Source: Zonotrichia leucophrys gambelii
Taxonomy: Eukaryota > Chordata > Aves > Passeriformes > Passerellidae
Length of the DNA stretch: 64,000 bases
Direction: 5' to 3'
NCBI RefSeq assembly: GCF_028769735.1
Contig: NC_088171.1
Coordinates: forward strand, 135,021,033 to 135,085,032
Position 1 is the first letter of the stretch; every line of letters starts with the position of its first letter. Below are positions 27,437 to 38,807 of the stretch, in pieces. Both the position numbers and the translations under genes were made by a program. The notes under the pieces are model-generated. The model was not told the DNA's origin, made no database searches, and saw only the letters and a program-made list of their open reading frames with translations.

Positions 27437-29603
27437 AACTTGTAAACCATAACTATCATAGGCCATATGCCCATTCCCCAACATTCAAATCTTCTTTCTT
27501 ACTTCAGACTGGAGAGCAAGTCATTGAACCATTGACCCATGTTGTACTGCTGGCTGTGGCTTGCTCTTTGTGGAAGTTGCAATGATAAAAATTTCCAGTT
27601 CTATCTTCATTACATGCTGCAGTACTACTTAAGTAGCCCCAGGGTAACAAATCTTTTTATTGCTCTCACATGGCATATTTGTATGAGAATCTGTATGGCT
27701 CAGCCCAAAGAAACATGGCTAATTATTAGTAGCAGAAAGAACACAAAGAGGTCAGAAAAATATGCTGTGTCATCTAATGTGCATTCCAGGCTGCAAGCAT
27801 AGGAAGTAATAAGAATTTAACAATGATAACTCTGCACAGTTCCATGATGAATGGTCCAGTGTGTCAAGTCATTCCCCATCCTACATGGTGATGGCTGAGT
27901 CTGCTTTCCAAGTCTTCATTCAGCAGACTTAAAACACACTTATCCACTGGGCTGATGTGGCACTATCAGTGAGACACCAAAGACATTAATCTGAAATTAG
28001 CTAGAAAGCCCTGGTGAAAGAAGGGGGTGAGGGAGAGAAAACTCACAAGTATGGGAGCTCTCAAGACACTGGACTACTGGTGTTGGCTCAGGGTCAGCTG
28101 AACATAATTGTGTTAAAAAACTTCATTCATTGCAGTCAAAAGACTTAGATGCTGTGAAACAGCAGTTCCAAAGACACAATCAAAAGTACTACCTCCCAAA
28201 ATACCATGTAAACTACAGGACGGAAGAAAGACAGAAAATCATTTCAGAAATCCCGCTTTGCAGATGCATGCCATAATCACAAGAAAACTACATAAGCAAA
28301 ATTACTTCTTTTTTTCTATCTTTAAGTCATCTCCAGAAAGAAAGGATTGATGGATGTATCTCTATTTTAGAGAAGTCTTCAGATTCACAGCCTTGAAATC
28401 TTTCCTGGAATTAAGTCCCTAAGTACCTACTAGAGCAAAACCTCTAAACTCTTTCAAAGTATAAAATGATGACACTTGCAGCTCTTCAGGCCTTCTGGTG
28501 GACTATTTATTTGACATATTAAGTGTGACTTCTCAATTTCCTATTTATTCTGGGTTTTCAAATTAGTCATGCCAGCATTTCCTGGCTCCATCTAAGTACC
28601 TTGGTGGTTTTTTGTTCCCTTTCCTCATGCTGCTGTAGGCTGTTGCAGCATCCCACACCAGGTTAACTGTGGGATCTAGTTCACTGGTTTTCCTTTAATA
28701 TTGACCTGTCTTGTGACAGAGTTTTTCACAACAAAGGGACCAAAAGAGACCTTTAACAAGTCTGTAGTAGAGAACTGAATTATGTATTAAAAAATAACAG
28801 TATCATGTTGGCCACTGACATTCAAACTGCTTTTTGGTATATCTGAAGTGCAGCTTTCAAAGAATGCCCCTCTTAGAATTCCAGGGTTGATCTCCATCCT
28901 TTCTCATGTGTCATATAGTGGTTTGTTAAGCGAGATACTGTATTGGTCATGTTTTTATTGCAGTAATTCCATATGCTGCACATAGACATCAAAGGCAGAA
29001 ATAAAGGCAGAACACAACAGTACTTAAAAAAAAAAGTTCATATGATCATATAGAGATTTTACAGGAGGAGAGAATGTTTGGGTCAGGAAATCTTCTGGAC
29101 GTTTTGCTTCCATAAGACAGGGAAGAGACCTTCCCAAAATAAGCAATAGCACATTATTCTAAGTTGGGTGCAGTTTGCACATAATTAAGACCTTGCATTC
29201 TAACTTCAACAACCCCAAAGAAAACAATCACACATTGCCTCAAAACCTGAATTCAGTAGCAGGAAAATCTAAATATGCAAATTCAAGATTGATTTGTTCA
29301 GTGTGATTGCTGCAAGGCTCTTGTCTATAATCTAGCAATTGCAATATTTGCCTACTACTATAAGCAGTTCCCTGTACAGCACTCTGCAGCTCAGACTGGT
29401 GCAAACAAACTTAAGTCTCTAGGCCAGATTTTGAGATTTTGTCTTCAGATGCACATGCAATAATCCCTTTGATACATGTAAGGCAAACTCCTTCCAGAGG
29501 AAAAAATGAGAATTTTTTCAGAGGCTTGAATCTCAGTTTCTGTCAGCATTAACAAGAGTAAGGGAGAGAAAGAGATATAGAAAGTAACCTCACTAACTGT
29601 CTG

Positions 29604-29652
29604 TAATTAAAATTATAAAATATAAAATAAATAAAATAATAAAATTAAATAT
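29604..29652. repeat. A/T-rich simple repeat (AAATA-like units)
   Basis: Irregular tandem of ATAAAATA/AATAAA-like units, without G or C over about 45 bases. Confidence 0.7.
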
Positions 29653-31603
29653 ATTTGAGAAAGCTAATACTGTGAGGATGAAAGTTACAGTGCTTAATTT
29701 AAAATGTGTTAACACAGCTATTTCACACCTTGAAGTTTTATAAAAGAATCACACTCAGCAAGATTTGTAGCTCTCCTTGGAAGGCTGTGAATCTGTAAAT
29801 CAGAGTATAATTTGATCAATGGCTTAAAAACGTAGGGGTTTTCTTTCCACCCAAACTGTAGCTGTAAAATACCAACAACTTCTTTTCATTTGTGTTTTAT
29901 AGAGTGCTGTTTCTGTGAGAAAACATGAGAGGACATCAATTAAAAAAAAAAAAAGTGAGCAGAGCTAAAAATAATTCATCATTAAGGTATCAAAAGCAAT
30001 ACTTCTACAAAATGTACTTTTTAATTAAAAAAATGAGGAATCAAGGTTGACATTTAAGACAGAATAATCAGCATCTATGAACAGTGATTCATCAAAACAG
30101 ATCTTATACAGAAGTCTTGAGAATAATTGAAATAAAAATTAAAAGGATACCTTCATTTGAAGTTTTATACCATATTTTCTAAACAAAAGTGAAAATTTTG
30201 GCAAAAAAAATTCTAGAAGTATCTTACAGAAGACAATTAGATATTTGCCTGAGGTTCCGTTACTCAAAAGCATACTACATTTTTGATTAGCAACTGATGG
30301 AAATATTTATTAAAAATAAGTCTTACTTGTAAATAATATTTTCAGAATTCATCTTCTACACATATTTACAGCAGACACACTTGTAGACTAAGGGCTGAGC
30401 ATAACATATTCCTGAGGCATCTTTTCTTCACTGTTATTTTAATAGCAATTTAAATGTCCATTTTAGTCCAGACTTCTTACTAAATTTCAGAAATAAACTC
30501 CCAAGTATCCATTTTTTTTCTGCATGTGAAAAATGCAAGAAGATTCACTTTCATCACTTGGTTAAAAAATTCATAAAATTCTTCTTTGAAAAATCTGACT
30601 TTAAAGGAAAACTACTAATCATTCTAATGTACAAGATAGTAGTGCACTGTGTAGGAAAGAAAGGAAAAAAAAATCAAACCAGAGGTAGAGGTTAACACCA
30701 CTTAGTAGACCACATGCGAAGCGATGCTTTTCAAGGGGTACAACACAGGCGCAAAATATGATGTGACTAGACTGACGTACATGTACTTTCTGATCTGCTA
30801 TGTTCTTTCTGTACAGCTCACATTTTTTTAAAAAAATCCAATAAATAAAAGCAGCCACACTTTAATCTTTCCCTCCAACACAGAAATTCAGCTTCATGCT
30901 GAGAAGTGGGTATGTATAACCAAAGTTTTTGAAAGGTTGGACAAATGAACATCTCAGCAATGAACAGATGTTTCTGCTCATGCAGAAAATGAATTTACCA
31001 CTAGCTACTCATCTTTGTCTCCTCCAGCTGCTCAGTAGTAAAACTTGACCTGATAATATCTTATGTTCTTCCTTTGTAATAGCCCTCAAGAAATTGAAGA
31101 AAAGAAAGAAAAAGAACATTCCACTAAAAAAAAAAAAGGAAAGAAAAAGATCAAAGGTTTTTATTGCCTTTTGAGATGTGCTTCAGTAATTTTTGGCAAG
31201 ACATTACTTTCTTGCTAGAACACTTTGGGATAAAGTTGAGTAAACTTTTGCTTAGCTCCTTACATGTACTGCTTTTAAAAGTCTGTTTCTCCATAGGAAA
31301 TAAAACTACTATCTTAAGACTAGAGTTCCCATAAGAATATTTAGTTGACAAAAGTCATAAGTAGCCTTTACAAGGCACTAAAAAGTTCAGGACAAACAGT
31401 ATTCATGTCTCATTCAAGTGTGTACAAAAAGTGTTGGTCTCATATGCGGACATCTATAAACCATGAAAAAATGGTGGTGCCCTGCTAGGGTACAAACACA
31501 CAGAAGACTGTCAGCTGTCAGCAGTACAATTCCACAGCTGTTCTATGCCATGTATTCCCAGCAGGTGTGCAATGAAATAACCTTGAGAAAGTAATGAAAA
31601 AAA

Positions 31604-31608
31604 CTTGA
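31604..31608. repeat. Target-site duplication, left copy (CTTGA)
   Basis: CTTGA directly precedes the LTR at 31609 and recurs exactly at 32886-32890. A 5-bp duplication fits an ERVL (class III) element. Confidence 0.9.
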
Positions 31609-32885
31609 TGTCATGGTTTGACCAGGAAGAAGTGGGAATTCTGGGAAGCTGTGGTCAAACCAATGAAGGTTTTGGGTTTCATACTGACACCTGGTGTAGC
31701 CAGTGGGGTTTGGACACACCTCCGAGAATACACAGGGGTTAAAAGCAGGGCACTGCCCTGGCACTCTCTCTTTGGACCTCGTCGGGCGAGGAGGTCAGAT
31801 CTCTCTCCCCCGCCCGGCCCGCTGCTGCTGGGCGGGGGAGGGGCCAGCCATGCGGTAAGGCCTGGGGCCTGGACAGAGGGGGCTTCGGGGGGGGGGCTCC
31901 AAGGATGGAAGGGTGGAGGAGCCCCAAGAGACATCGAGCCCTCGAGCAGCCAGCCCCCCCCTCCCCCCCCCAGGAGAGCAGCCAGCGAGAAGGGGGAGGA
32001 AGACTGCCCGGCCGCAGCGGCAGCGTGTGGGCAGCATGCGTGGGAGCCGTTCCGGGACCGACAGACAGAGACTGAAAACTTTTAACCCTTTCTTGCATGA
32101 TTGGGGCCTTGCAAAAATGCTAATCCTCCTCGAAGCTGAATAAGAAGGGAGATAAGAGATGAGATGTGGAGATGATTGGATGGGGAGAGATGATTTGGAG
32201 TGGCCTTTTGGCTGGACTTTTCTTGTAGCCATGGACTCAGTTGTTCCTGTGACACAGACTGCATTTAGGGGGACGCAGTGGCTCAAAACCAGGAGGGTTC
32301 ATTTGTGAGGACCCCCCGGCCCCAGGGGGTTGGAAAAATATGGGGGGACAGTTGTCCCAAAAGCAGAGACTGTGCCTTTTTGGAGTGAGACAAGGCATCC
32401 TTGAAAGACAACCCTAAAAGCAGCTCTGGCCATGTCTCGGTGGTGAGAGCACTGAGCATGGAAGGAACATGTCACAAGCGGCAAATGGACTTTCCGGGCG
32501 GTGCCGAAGTGACAAGGAAGCATCCGAGGTTTTCAGTGTGTTTCCAGAAGCCTATGGAACAAGAAGGACTCTTTTCCTCTTCATGAACTGCAGTTTGAGT
32601 ATACTAAAGTGTCGTGCTGGGCTGGGCAGTTGGTATTTTTGAGAGAATGTATTGGATTGGGAAAGTCAGGGAGTGGGGAGGAGGAAAAGTGGTTTTTGTA
32701 AGGTTTTCAATTTTTTTTTCTTTTCCTTATAGTCTTCTTTTTTTCCTGTAGTTTTAGGTAATAAAGTGTTATTTATGTTTAAGTTGGAGCCTGTTTTGCT
32801 TATTCCTGGTCACATCTCACAGCAGACACCAGGGTGAGGCATTTTCATGGGGGCACTGGCTCTGTGCCAGGCTCAAACCATGACA
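31609..32885 (+). mobile_element. Intact long solo LTR, ERVL-type, likely young
   Basis: The 1277-bp element starts TGTCATGGTTTGA and ends TCAAACCATGACA: a perfect 13-bp inverted repeat with TG...CA ends, flanked by an exact 5-bp duplication CTTGA. A TATA-like TTAAAA lies at 31739-31744 and AATAAA at 32760-32765, giving + orientation and an unusually long R region of about 1 kb. The first third is very GC-rich with many CpGs and long C and G runs. A splice-donor-like GCG/GTAAGG lies at 31852-31860, and pyrimidine-rich acceptor-like sites ending at 32732 and 32751 lie just before the polyadenylation signal. No internal gag/pol sequence and no second LTR are present. Exact ends, exact duplication and retained CpGs suggest a recent insertion. 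Its 3' end resembles that of the element at 38808-40844 (GAGCCTG-TTTTGCT-, CAGCAGA-). Confidence 0.9.
32760..32765 (+). promoter_or_regulatory. LTR polyadenylation signal AATAAA
   Basis: AATAAA followed by a GT/T-rich stretch (GTGTTATTTATGTTTAAGTT), a good downstream element, inside the LTR at 31609-32885. The equivalent signal in the related LTR is at 40713-40718. Confidence 0.7.
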
Positions 32886-32890
32886 CTTGA
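32886..32890. repeat. Target-site duplication, right copy (CTTGA)
   Basis: Exact copy of 31604-31608 immediately after the terminal CA of the LTR. Confidence 0.9.
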
Positions 32891-33303
32891 AAAGCAGGCA
32901 TGGATGCTACAAAGAAATTACTAGATGGCAGTTCTAAGCCTAAAAAGGAGGAAAAATTCTGCCATTACAATTGATTCTGAAAGGAATTTTTGAGTTTCCC
33001 AGAAACATTGTCTTTTTCCTCATTTCTCCAGTTAGCCTAACAAAAGACACTGAGAAATTTCCTCTGTTATGTTTCACAGATATCTTTTTTGCAATTCTCT
33101 CTCAGAAGAGGTAGCACTTTATAATAAAACAAACAAGCACAATTTGTATGCATTATTAATATAATAGGTAAGTATATTCAACTACCAAGATAAATAAAAA
33201 AGTTATGCTTATAATAAAAAAATCATAACACAGTATTGAATCCTGTTAAAATTAATAAAGACTTCAAGTTGTAAAATCAGTCTGGTATAGTTTTAGGATA
33301 TTC
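32891..33303. other. Unique AT-rich spacer between two LTRs
   Basis: About 410 bases with no recognisable feature beyond ordinary AT-rich sequence. Confidence 0.5.
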
Positions 33304-33309
33304 ATCCTT
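33304..33309. repeat. Target-site duplication, left copy (ATCCTT)
   Basis: ATCCTT directly precedes the element at 33310 and recurs exactly at 33983-33988. Confidence 0.85.
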
Positions 33310-33982
33310 TGCGGGGAGGCTCATGTGGCCCGAAGCTCGAAGTCCAGCTAGCTGAGGGCAAATGGCCAACGCCTCTCTGCAATTACTAGCCAGCACCCCT
33401 TGGTCTGAGGGCCTCGGGCTGCGCTGGCTGCGGACTGGCTCACACCGCTGGTATTGGCGAGGAACGGAGCTGACCACTTCACCGGGGGTTAATGTTGGTT
33501 TATTGATGGTATCGGGTAATGCAACATGGAGAAACCAGCCGGGAAAGTGGCCCCGAATAGGGGGTGAAACAGGATTATAAAGGAGGGGGGGTGTGTATAG
33601 GTGGAACCAATTGGGAAAGGTAAGGGGGATGAAGTTCACAGAACTGACACTCCATGGAAACCAATAATCAAAAGGTAAGGGAGGGGTCCCGGGACCCTAG
33701 CCAACCACCACCTCCAGGGGAACGAAGGTTCTGGAAAACCAGGAGGAGTGGGGGGTTATTGACTGAGCCCAGGGAGGAGAAAAGATTTACTAAAAAAGGG
33801 AAAAAGGGGCAGGAGAAATTATACATCTTGGGTGACAGGCACAGGGGTAACCATAGTAACATAACAGACATCAGGGCTGTGGCGGGAAAACTTGGGGGGA
33901 CAAAACCATTTTACACATAATAGGGGGAAACAATACATAAATTGGGGGAATAACACAAGAAACTTAACAACACACTACAACA
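33310..33982 (-). mobile_element. ERVK-type solo LTR, minus strand, same family as 4697-5383
   Basis: Read on the minus strand, this 673-bp element begins TGTTGTAGTGTGT and ends CCTCCCCGCA. A perfect 6-bp duplication ATCCTT flanks it. The minus strand has a TATA-like TTTATAA (33575-33581 on +) and AATAAA (33499-33504 on +) in the same order and spacing as the plus-strand copy at 4697-5383. The two copies share long blocks, for example the TTTTCCCGCCACAGC segment and the AATAAACC context, but differ in many positions, so they are separate insertions of related elements, not a segmental duplication. No internal retroviral region is present. Confidence 0.87.
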
Positions 33983-33988
33983 ATCCTT
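33983..33988. repeat. Target-site duplication, right copy (ATCCTT)
   Basis: Exact copy of 33304-33309 directly after the element. Confidence 0.85.
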
Positions 33989-36023
33989 CCTTTTTTACAT
34001 GCTAAGATGATCCTTCTGGACTATAGAAATAGTCCAGAAAAGAGTATATTTTCTTGAAAGAGAAAAGGGAAATTAAAATCTATAACTTCCACTTCAAGAA
34101 AAACAATCCAAAACAAAACAATAAAAAACCAAACTAACTAACAAACAAGAATTTCATATACTTTCAACTGATTTCAAAAACATCTTAATATACCCATAGC
34201 TGAATTATTTCATCTAGATCCTATCTTGAATAAACTTTTATTGGAATTATTGAAAAAAAAAAAGGTCCTAAGATGTTCCAAATTAAAAGGTTATTGCCAT
34301 CAATAACTTATTCACACACAGTTTAAAATTCATACTGTTTCCAAAGCATTTACTTTCGGATATATGTGGTACTACATATTTTCTCAGTTTGTGGTAGAAA
34401 AGCAGAGCTTCTATGGTTACCAAGAGACACTTATTTTTCTCACTTTATAAAATGAAAACTCTGCTAGTCAGAGTAGTTGCAGGAATTTAGCTCAAGTATC
34501 GATCTACTCTCCAATACAGTTACATTTGTGAGGAATTCACAAGAAAGTAGTTTTAAGGTACCAGGCACAGTTGTGGATTTTAGTTTTCTTTGCTGTACAA
34601 ACATTTGAAAACTATATTCTTCAATAATGATCATAAACACAACAATGAATTATACCTTTTTCCCCATCTGAGAAGCTCATTAATAAGGAAAATTCAAAAT
34701 TTTGTTGTCAAGACCAAGCAATTACTCTCATAAACATCACCAGTTTGATGTTTCCCCTGGCAAACCATCAAATAGCCTTTTTTCTTTCAAGAAAAGCAGA
34801 ATCAAATAGGAAAGCTCTGCATGAAATATGTGAATGAGAATTAGTTTATGAACTAACTCAGTCTAGACTGCAAATTTCATAAATATACTCTACAATTCTC
34901 TTCAATCTCTCTGATTTTTGTACTGACAGACCTATCACACACACCCTGTACAATGACCAGTAAATATCTGTTGCTGCTCTGGCTCTCTATATGAGAGATT
35001 CCTCAAAGGCAGTGAAAATAACAAGTGTGTTGAACCAAAATAAAAATGTCTGTGCCATAAGAAGCATGCATTACTGAGTAAAAATAATTTTGTTCTTACA
35101 GTTTCCATTGGGAACCTTTTTCTGATTGGCTGGTTTGTTGGTTTGATGGGGCTTTTTTGTGGATTAATATTTTCCTTTTTTTCTTTTTTACTTAAGGGAA
35201 AGAAAACGGCTTATCACCATGCAAATGGTAAAAGAATAAAACTGGTGAAGATGTATGCTTGTTGTGTAGCTGTTAGTCGCTTCTTATCCCCAATTCCCCC
35301 CACTAATTATCTAAAAGACCATGGGACTACTTTATGAAAAGTAAGTTGTTTGGAGAGCAGTTGGCATGCCTCTAAACATGGCATTAATTAATGTATGGCG
35401 TGTTTTTTATTCTCTCATATGAAGCAAAAAAAGTTATTTAGAATTCCAGACTTTTGCTAGCATCAGACTAAATTGCAGAGCTACTTTCATGCCATCTTTT
35501 GTGCCTTGTACTCTGTGGTAATTGTAACCTTGGGTCACATTAGGCAGACTACATTCTGTATCTTTTAAGCTGAAAAACAATGAATAGAAAGAAAGTCTCA
35601 TAGATGTCTATATTAAAAATTTTCCAACAGTGTAATTACCACAGATTTTTGTGGGCAGATCTGTCATATTTAAAATTAAAAAAGATTAAGGCAAGATTTC
35701 ATATTTAAATTTACAAAAAAATCAAACAGGAATGCCACTGCAGCAGAGAGAATATTTGCTTTTCTGCTGGACAGCATACTTGTATATTGCAGTTATAGCT
35801 AAACATTGCCAGCACTGACGAGGCCATTTCCTAGCAAAATTCACTTTCCCATTCCCAGTCTTTTGTTGCCTAGATTTCCTGATGCCAGGAGGACTGAGAG
35901 AATTTAGGAGAAAGAGTAATTCACACATATCTTTAGTATGAGTGTTCAGGGTAAACTCTACACAACGTGGTAGCAATAACTGAAGCATGATCCATAGGAG
36001 AGTTATGCATATCATGCTGGACC
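33989..36023. other. Unique AT-rich stretch, its end possibly older LTR sequence
   Basis: From 33989 to about 35700 nothing is recognisable. From about 35850 the sequence is less AT-rich and may be the diverged upstream part (U3) of the LTR ending at 36454, but I could not align it with confidence. The 166-codon minus-strand frame at 35722-36222 runs across this and the LTR and has no recognisable domain. Confidence 0.4.
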
Positions 36024-36028
36024 TGTGG

Positions 36029-36454
36029 TGTGGGTGACCAGAGTTTCCTTGGAACTGACACAGCACGTGGAAAGGATTGGTATTTTTATGATGTACTGGT
36101 TCCAGTAATTTTTGCACTGGCCAGGTGAATAATAAATAATGTCTACAGAGAAGGGTTTCCTTCCAGTTGAGTAAGGGTTGGGGAGGGAGAGATTGGGTAA
36201 CACCAAGTATGAGCAGCCACATTTGAAGCCTTTGTCTCTCTTGTACACTTTGTTATTGATATTGTAGCTGTTACTTTTCTTATCTCATTGCCGTTTCCAG
36301 TAAACTCTTCATATCCGGATCTGTGATTTTTACCTTTTGCATCTCCAATTCTCCTCTCCAGCCCACCACAGGGAAGGGAGAGGGAGACCAAGGGAACAGC
36401 ACATGGTTTCAGTGTCAGCAATAATTTGGGGAATAACATTCCTAAACCACAACA
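36029..36454 (+). mobile_element. Diverged ERVL-type LTR, 5' boundary uncertain
   Basis: The 3' half has the order of motifs of a common avian LTR family: GGGGAGGGAGAGATTGGG, then TTTGTCTCTC, TTATCTCATTGCC, TTTTTACCTTTTGC, TCCAATTCTCCTCTCCAGCC, and the end CCTAAACCACAACA. This gives + orientation and a firm 3' end at 36454. A possible 5-bp duplication TGTGG lies at 36024-36028 and 36455-36459, with TG directly after the left copy. That would make a 426-bp element, but a 5-mer match here could be chance, and the U3 may extend further left. It belongs to the same broad family as the LTR at 21000-21537. Confidence 0.5.
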
Positions 36455-36636
36455 TGTGGACACCTAAAAAAGAAATTTAAGTTAGAAATAAAATTGCATT
36501 TCTTAGTACAAGACATCCTTCCAAGCAAACTGCTCACAATTCTTCCTAATGAAGCAAAATGAAAATTTTCCAGGATAGAAATCCATTTTAATTTAGGTGA
36601 AATGTACATTTTTGAGTTGAGTCTGAGGTTAGAAAT

Positions 36637-37012
36637 TGTAGTTATTTAGCCAGACTGCAAGGCCTAAGCTCGGTGAAGTTACTTCAGCGAAGGACATAAA
36701 GGGGAGGAGACAGAAGATGATAGAGAGAGACAGGGACTGCTGTAAGTGCAAGTCAGCCTGACCTCGGAATTCTTTCTGATAAAAAGGAACTAGTGGTAAA
36801 AGTCACACAAAACCCATAAAAATGAATATGTATGAACCTATTGTGAAACTGTATGCATATGTATTTGAGAGGGGGATAAAAGGAGATCTGAAGTTCTCAG
36901 AGGCAGGCATGCTTTTTGAGGAGAGTTTTCTCCGCGTGTGTCCGGCACCGTAAATAAACAAATCAAGCTTTACAACTTTTATGAAGTTGTGAGGTTTCTT
37001 CTTTTCTCCGCA
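36637..37012 (+). mobile_element. Solo LTR, probably ERV1-type
   Basis: The element has a TATA-like ATAAAAG at 36876-36882 and AATAAA at 36953-36958, about 75 bases apart. A GC-rich start of transcription (CTCCGCGTGTGTCCGGCACCG) lies between them, and a U5-like segment ending TTTTCTCCGCA follows. A start at TGTAGTTATTTAGCC (36637) gives a 376-bp LTR with TG...CA ends. The flanks AAAT (36633-36636) and AAAC (37013-37016) could be a 4-bp duplication with one change, which would fit ERV1, but this is weak. Orientation is +. No internal sequence follows. Confidence 0.7.
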
Positions 37013-37016
37013 AAAC

Positions 37017-37596
37017 ACTAAGTATCTTAACAAATGGTCAGAGAGAGGATTGACATTAGCAATCACTTTAGCCTGCATGTGTCTGGACAGCTAACACATT
37101 TTTAATATATTTACACATAGGGAAAAAACCAAAATTAGTCTCACTTACAAAGAATTTACAGAGTGTGAACAGGATGAATGCACATGTGTATCTAATTCCC
37201 TTGTTGCTGCTGTTTTAATCTGCATTTTGCTATTTATGGGAGTCTGGGAAAAAGTGCATTTAATTCCTGAGACTCAGAAAGTGACTATCCCTGTTTGGAT
37301 TCCTGAAGGAAGAAATACTGTCAGAACACAAACCAGTAAGCATTACTACTTGAAGAAAAAAAAAATTATATCTGTTCTATTGTGTACTGTCCATTTTAAT
37401 TGATCTTATATAAAATAAAAATCTATTCCTGCAATACTACTTGCTTGATCTAAGGATTTATGCAGCATATTTGTAGCAAGTAACAAACCCATCAAGTTAA
37501 AAATGAGGCACCTTTTCTTTGAGTAGATGATTCTACTAATGGATTGCTGATTTTCAGAGTGAAAAAGCCATCCTGTATGTTAATGTAATATAACAT
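37017..37596. other. Unique AT-rich spacer
   Basis: About 580 bases between an LTR and a CR1; no recognisable feature except a short A run near 37357. Confidence 0.5.
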
Positions 37597-38705
37597 ATTC
37601 ATAGAAAAGTTCAGGTAGGAAGGGATGTTTAAAGATCATCTAGTTCCAACCTTCATGCCATAGACAGGGACACCATGCAGCGATTAGGTTCCTCAAAGCC
37701 CCATCTAGCCTCTAGACTTTGCAAATGGGGCATCTACAACTTCTCTGGGCAACCTGTACCAGTGTCTCTACCTTCATTGTAAAAAATTTCTTCCTGATGT
37801 CTACAGGCCCTGGATATAAAAAAAAAGTCTCTCTCCATCTTTATTTTAAATCTCCTTTAAATAGTGAAAGGCCATAATAATATGTTTCTAGAATGTTCTC
37901 TTCAGGCTGAATGATTCTTCCAGTCCTCTCAGGTGCTCTTCTCAAGCAAAAAGACAGGTCCATGTCTTTCTTATGCTGGACACCCTGAGCTAGATGCAGC
38001 ATTGCAGGTGGGATCTCACCACAGCAAATTAATGGGTAGCATGACCTCCCCTGACTTGTTGGCCATGCTGCTTTGGCTGGACCCTCAGATACAATCGGAC
38101 TGAAAGCACATCTTGATGGCTCAGGTCCAGTTTTCCATGTACCAGTATTTCCAAGTCCTTCTCTGCAGGGCTTCTCTCAATGCCTTAATTCCTCATCATT
38201 TACTGATATTGGGGATTTTCTTATCCCAGCTGCAGCACTTTATATTTGGTTTTGCTGAAATTCATGAGACTATGAGATTAATATGAGGCCACACCTTAAT
38301 CTTGTCAAGGTTCCTCTGGAAGGCATCCCTTCCTTCTAGTGAATCAACTGCACTACTTGCCTGATGTCATCTGCAAAACTTGCTAAGGGAACACTCAGTG
38401 ACATCATCCATATCCGAGAGAGCTACCAGCATTAAGTAGTGTTGGTCCCAGTATGGCTCTCTGACAGACACCACTTTTAAATTATTTCCACTTGGACCTG
38501 GAGCCACTGACTCCTTGGATGTGAGGATCCAGCCAATTCCTTATCCATCTAACAGTCCATCTGTCAAACCTTTCTCTCTCCAGTTTAGTAGCCAAAATGC
38601 TATGTGGGACTAAAGAAAAGGCTTTACAAAAGTCTAGGTAGATTGCATGGAAGTTATTACGTTGTTTACTGATGCAGTCAGTCCATTGAAGATGCTACTT
38701 TACTA
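37597..38705 (-). mobile_element. CR1 LINE, 1.1 kb, minus strand
   Basis: This is the longest CR1 in the window. On the + strand it starts at ATTCATAGAA, the reverse complement of the CR1 3' tail. It runs through GATCATCTAGTTCCAACC, CATCTACAACTTCTCTGGGC, TTTCTTCCTGATGTCTACAGG, GATCTCACCACAGCAAATTA, GGTTCCTCTGGAAGGCATCC, ATCCAGCCAATTCCTTATCC, and ends near 38705 after AAGTCTAGGTAGAT. The order is that of the CR1 3' UTR followed by the C-terminal half of the reverse-transcriptase ORF. Many indels and stops break the ORF. The 5' part is missing. It is intact at the 3' end, as expected for target-primed insertion with 5' truncation. Confidence 0.93.
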
Positions 38706-38802
38706 GAGATAAAATAAAAATGTGGACGATATTCCAGTTCCTAACACTCTTGTACCACTGGGGTTCTATTAAAGGCATAATAATGTTGAAGATAGAGAGA
38801 AC

Positions 38803-38807
38803 ACAAG
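38803..38807. repeat. Target-site duplication, left copy (ACAAG)
   Basis: ACAAG precedes the LTR at 38808 and recurs exactly at 40845-40849. Confidence 0.8.

Larger units (their letters stand above)
27254..31603. other. Unique AT-rich non-coding stretch
   Basis: No gene is recognised. It contains a (TTTA)n-like tract at 27400-27436, an A/T simple tract at 29604-29652, and a poly-A run near 29941-29953. A 70-base segment near 30713-30779 has four CpG dinucleotides, unusual for the surrounding sequence. Open frames here are short and without recognisable domains. Confidence 0.5.

Noticed and set aside
31618..32286. Long overlapping open frames on both strands (up to 163 codons)
   Set aside because: They lie inside the GC-rich part of the LTR at 31609-32885, overlap each other on both strands and are full of Pro, Gly, Arg and Ser runs from C/G tracts. 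GC-rich DNA has few stops; these are not genes.
35722..36222. 166-codon minus-strand open frame
   Set aside because: It overlaps the LTR ending at 36454, on the strand opposite to the LTR, and has no recognisable domain.
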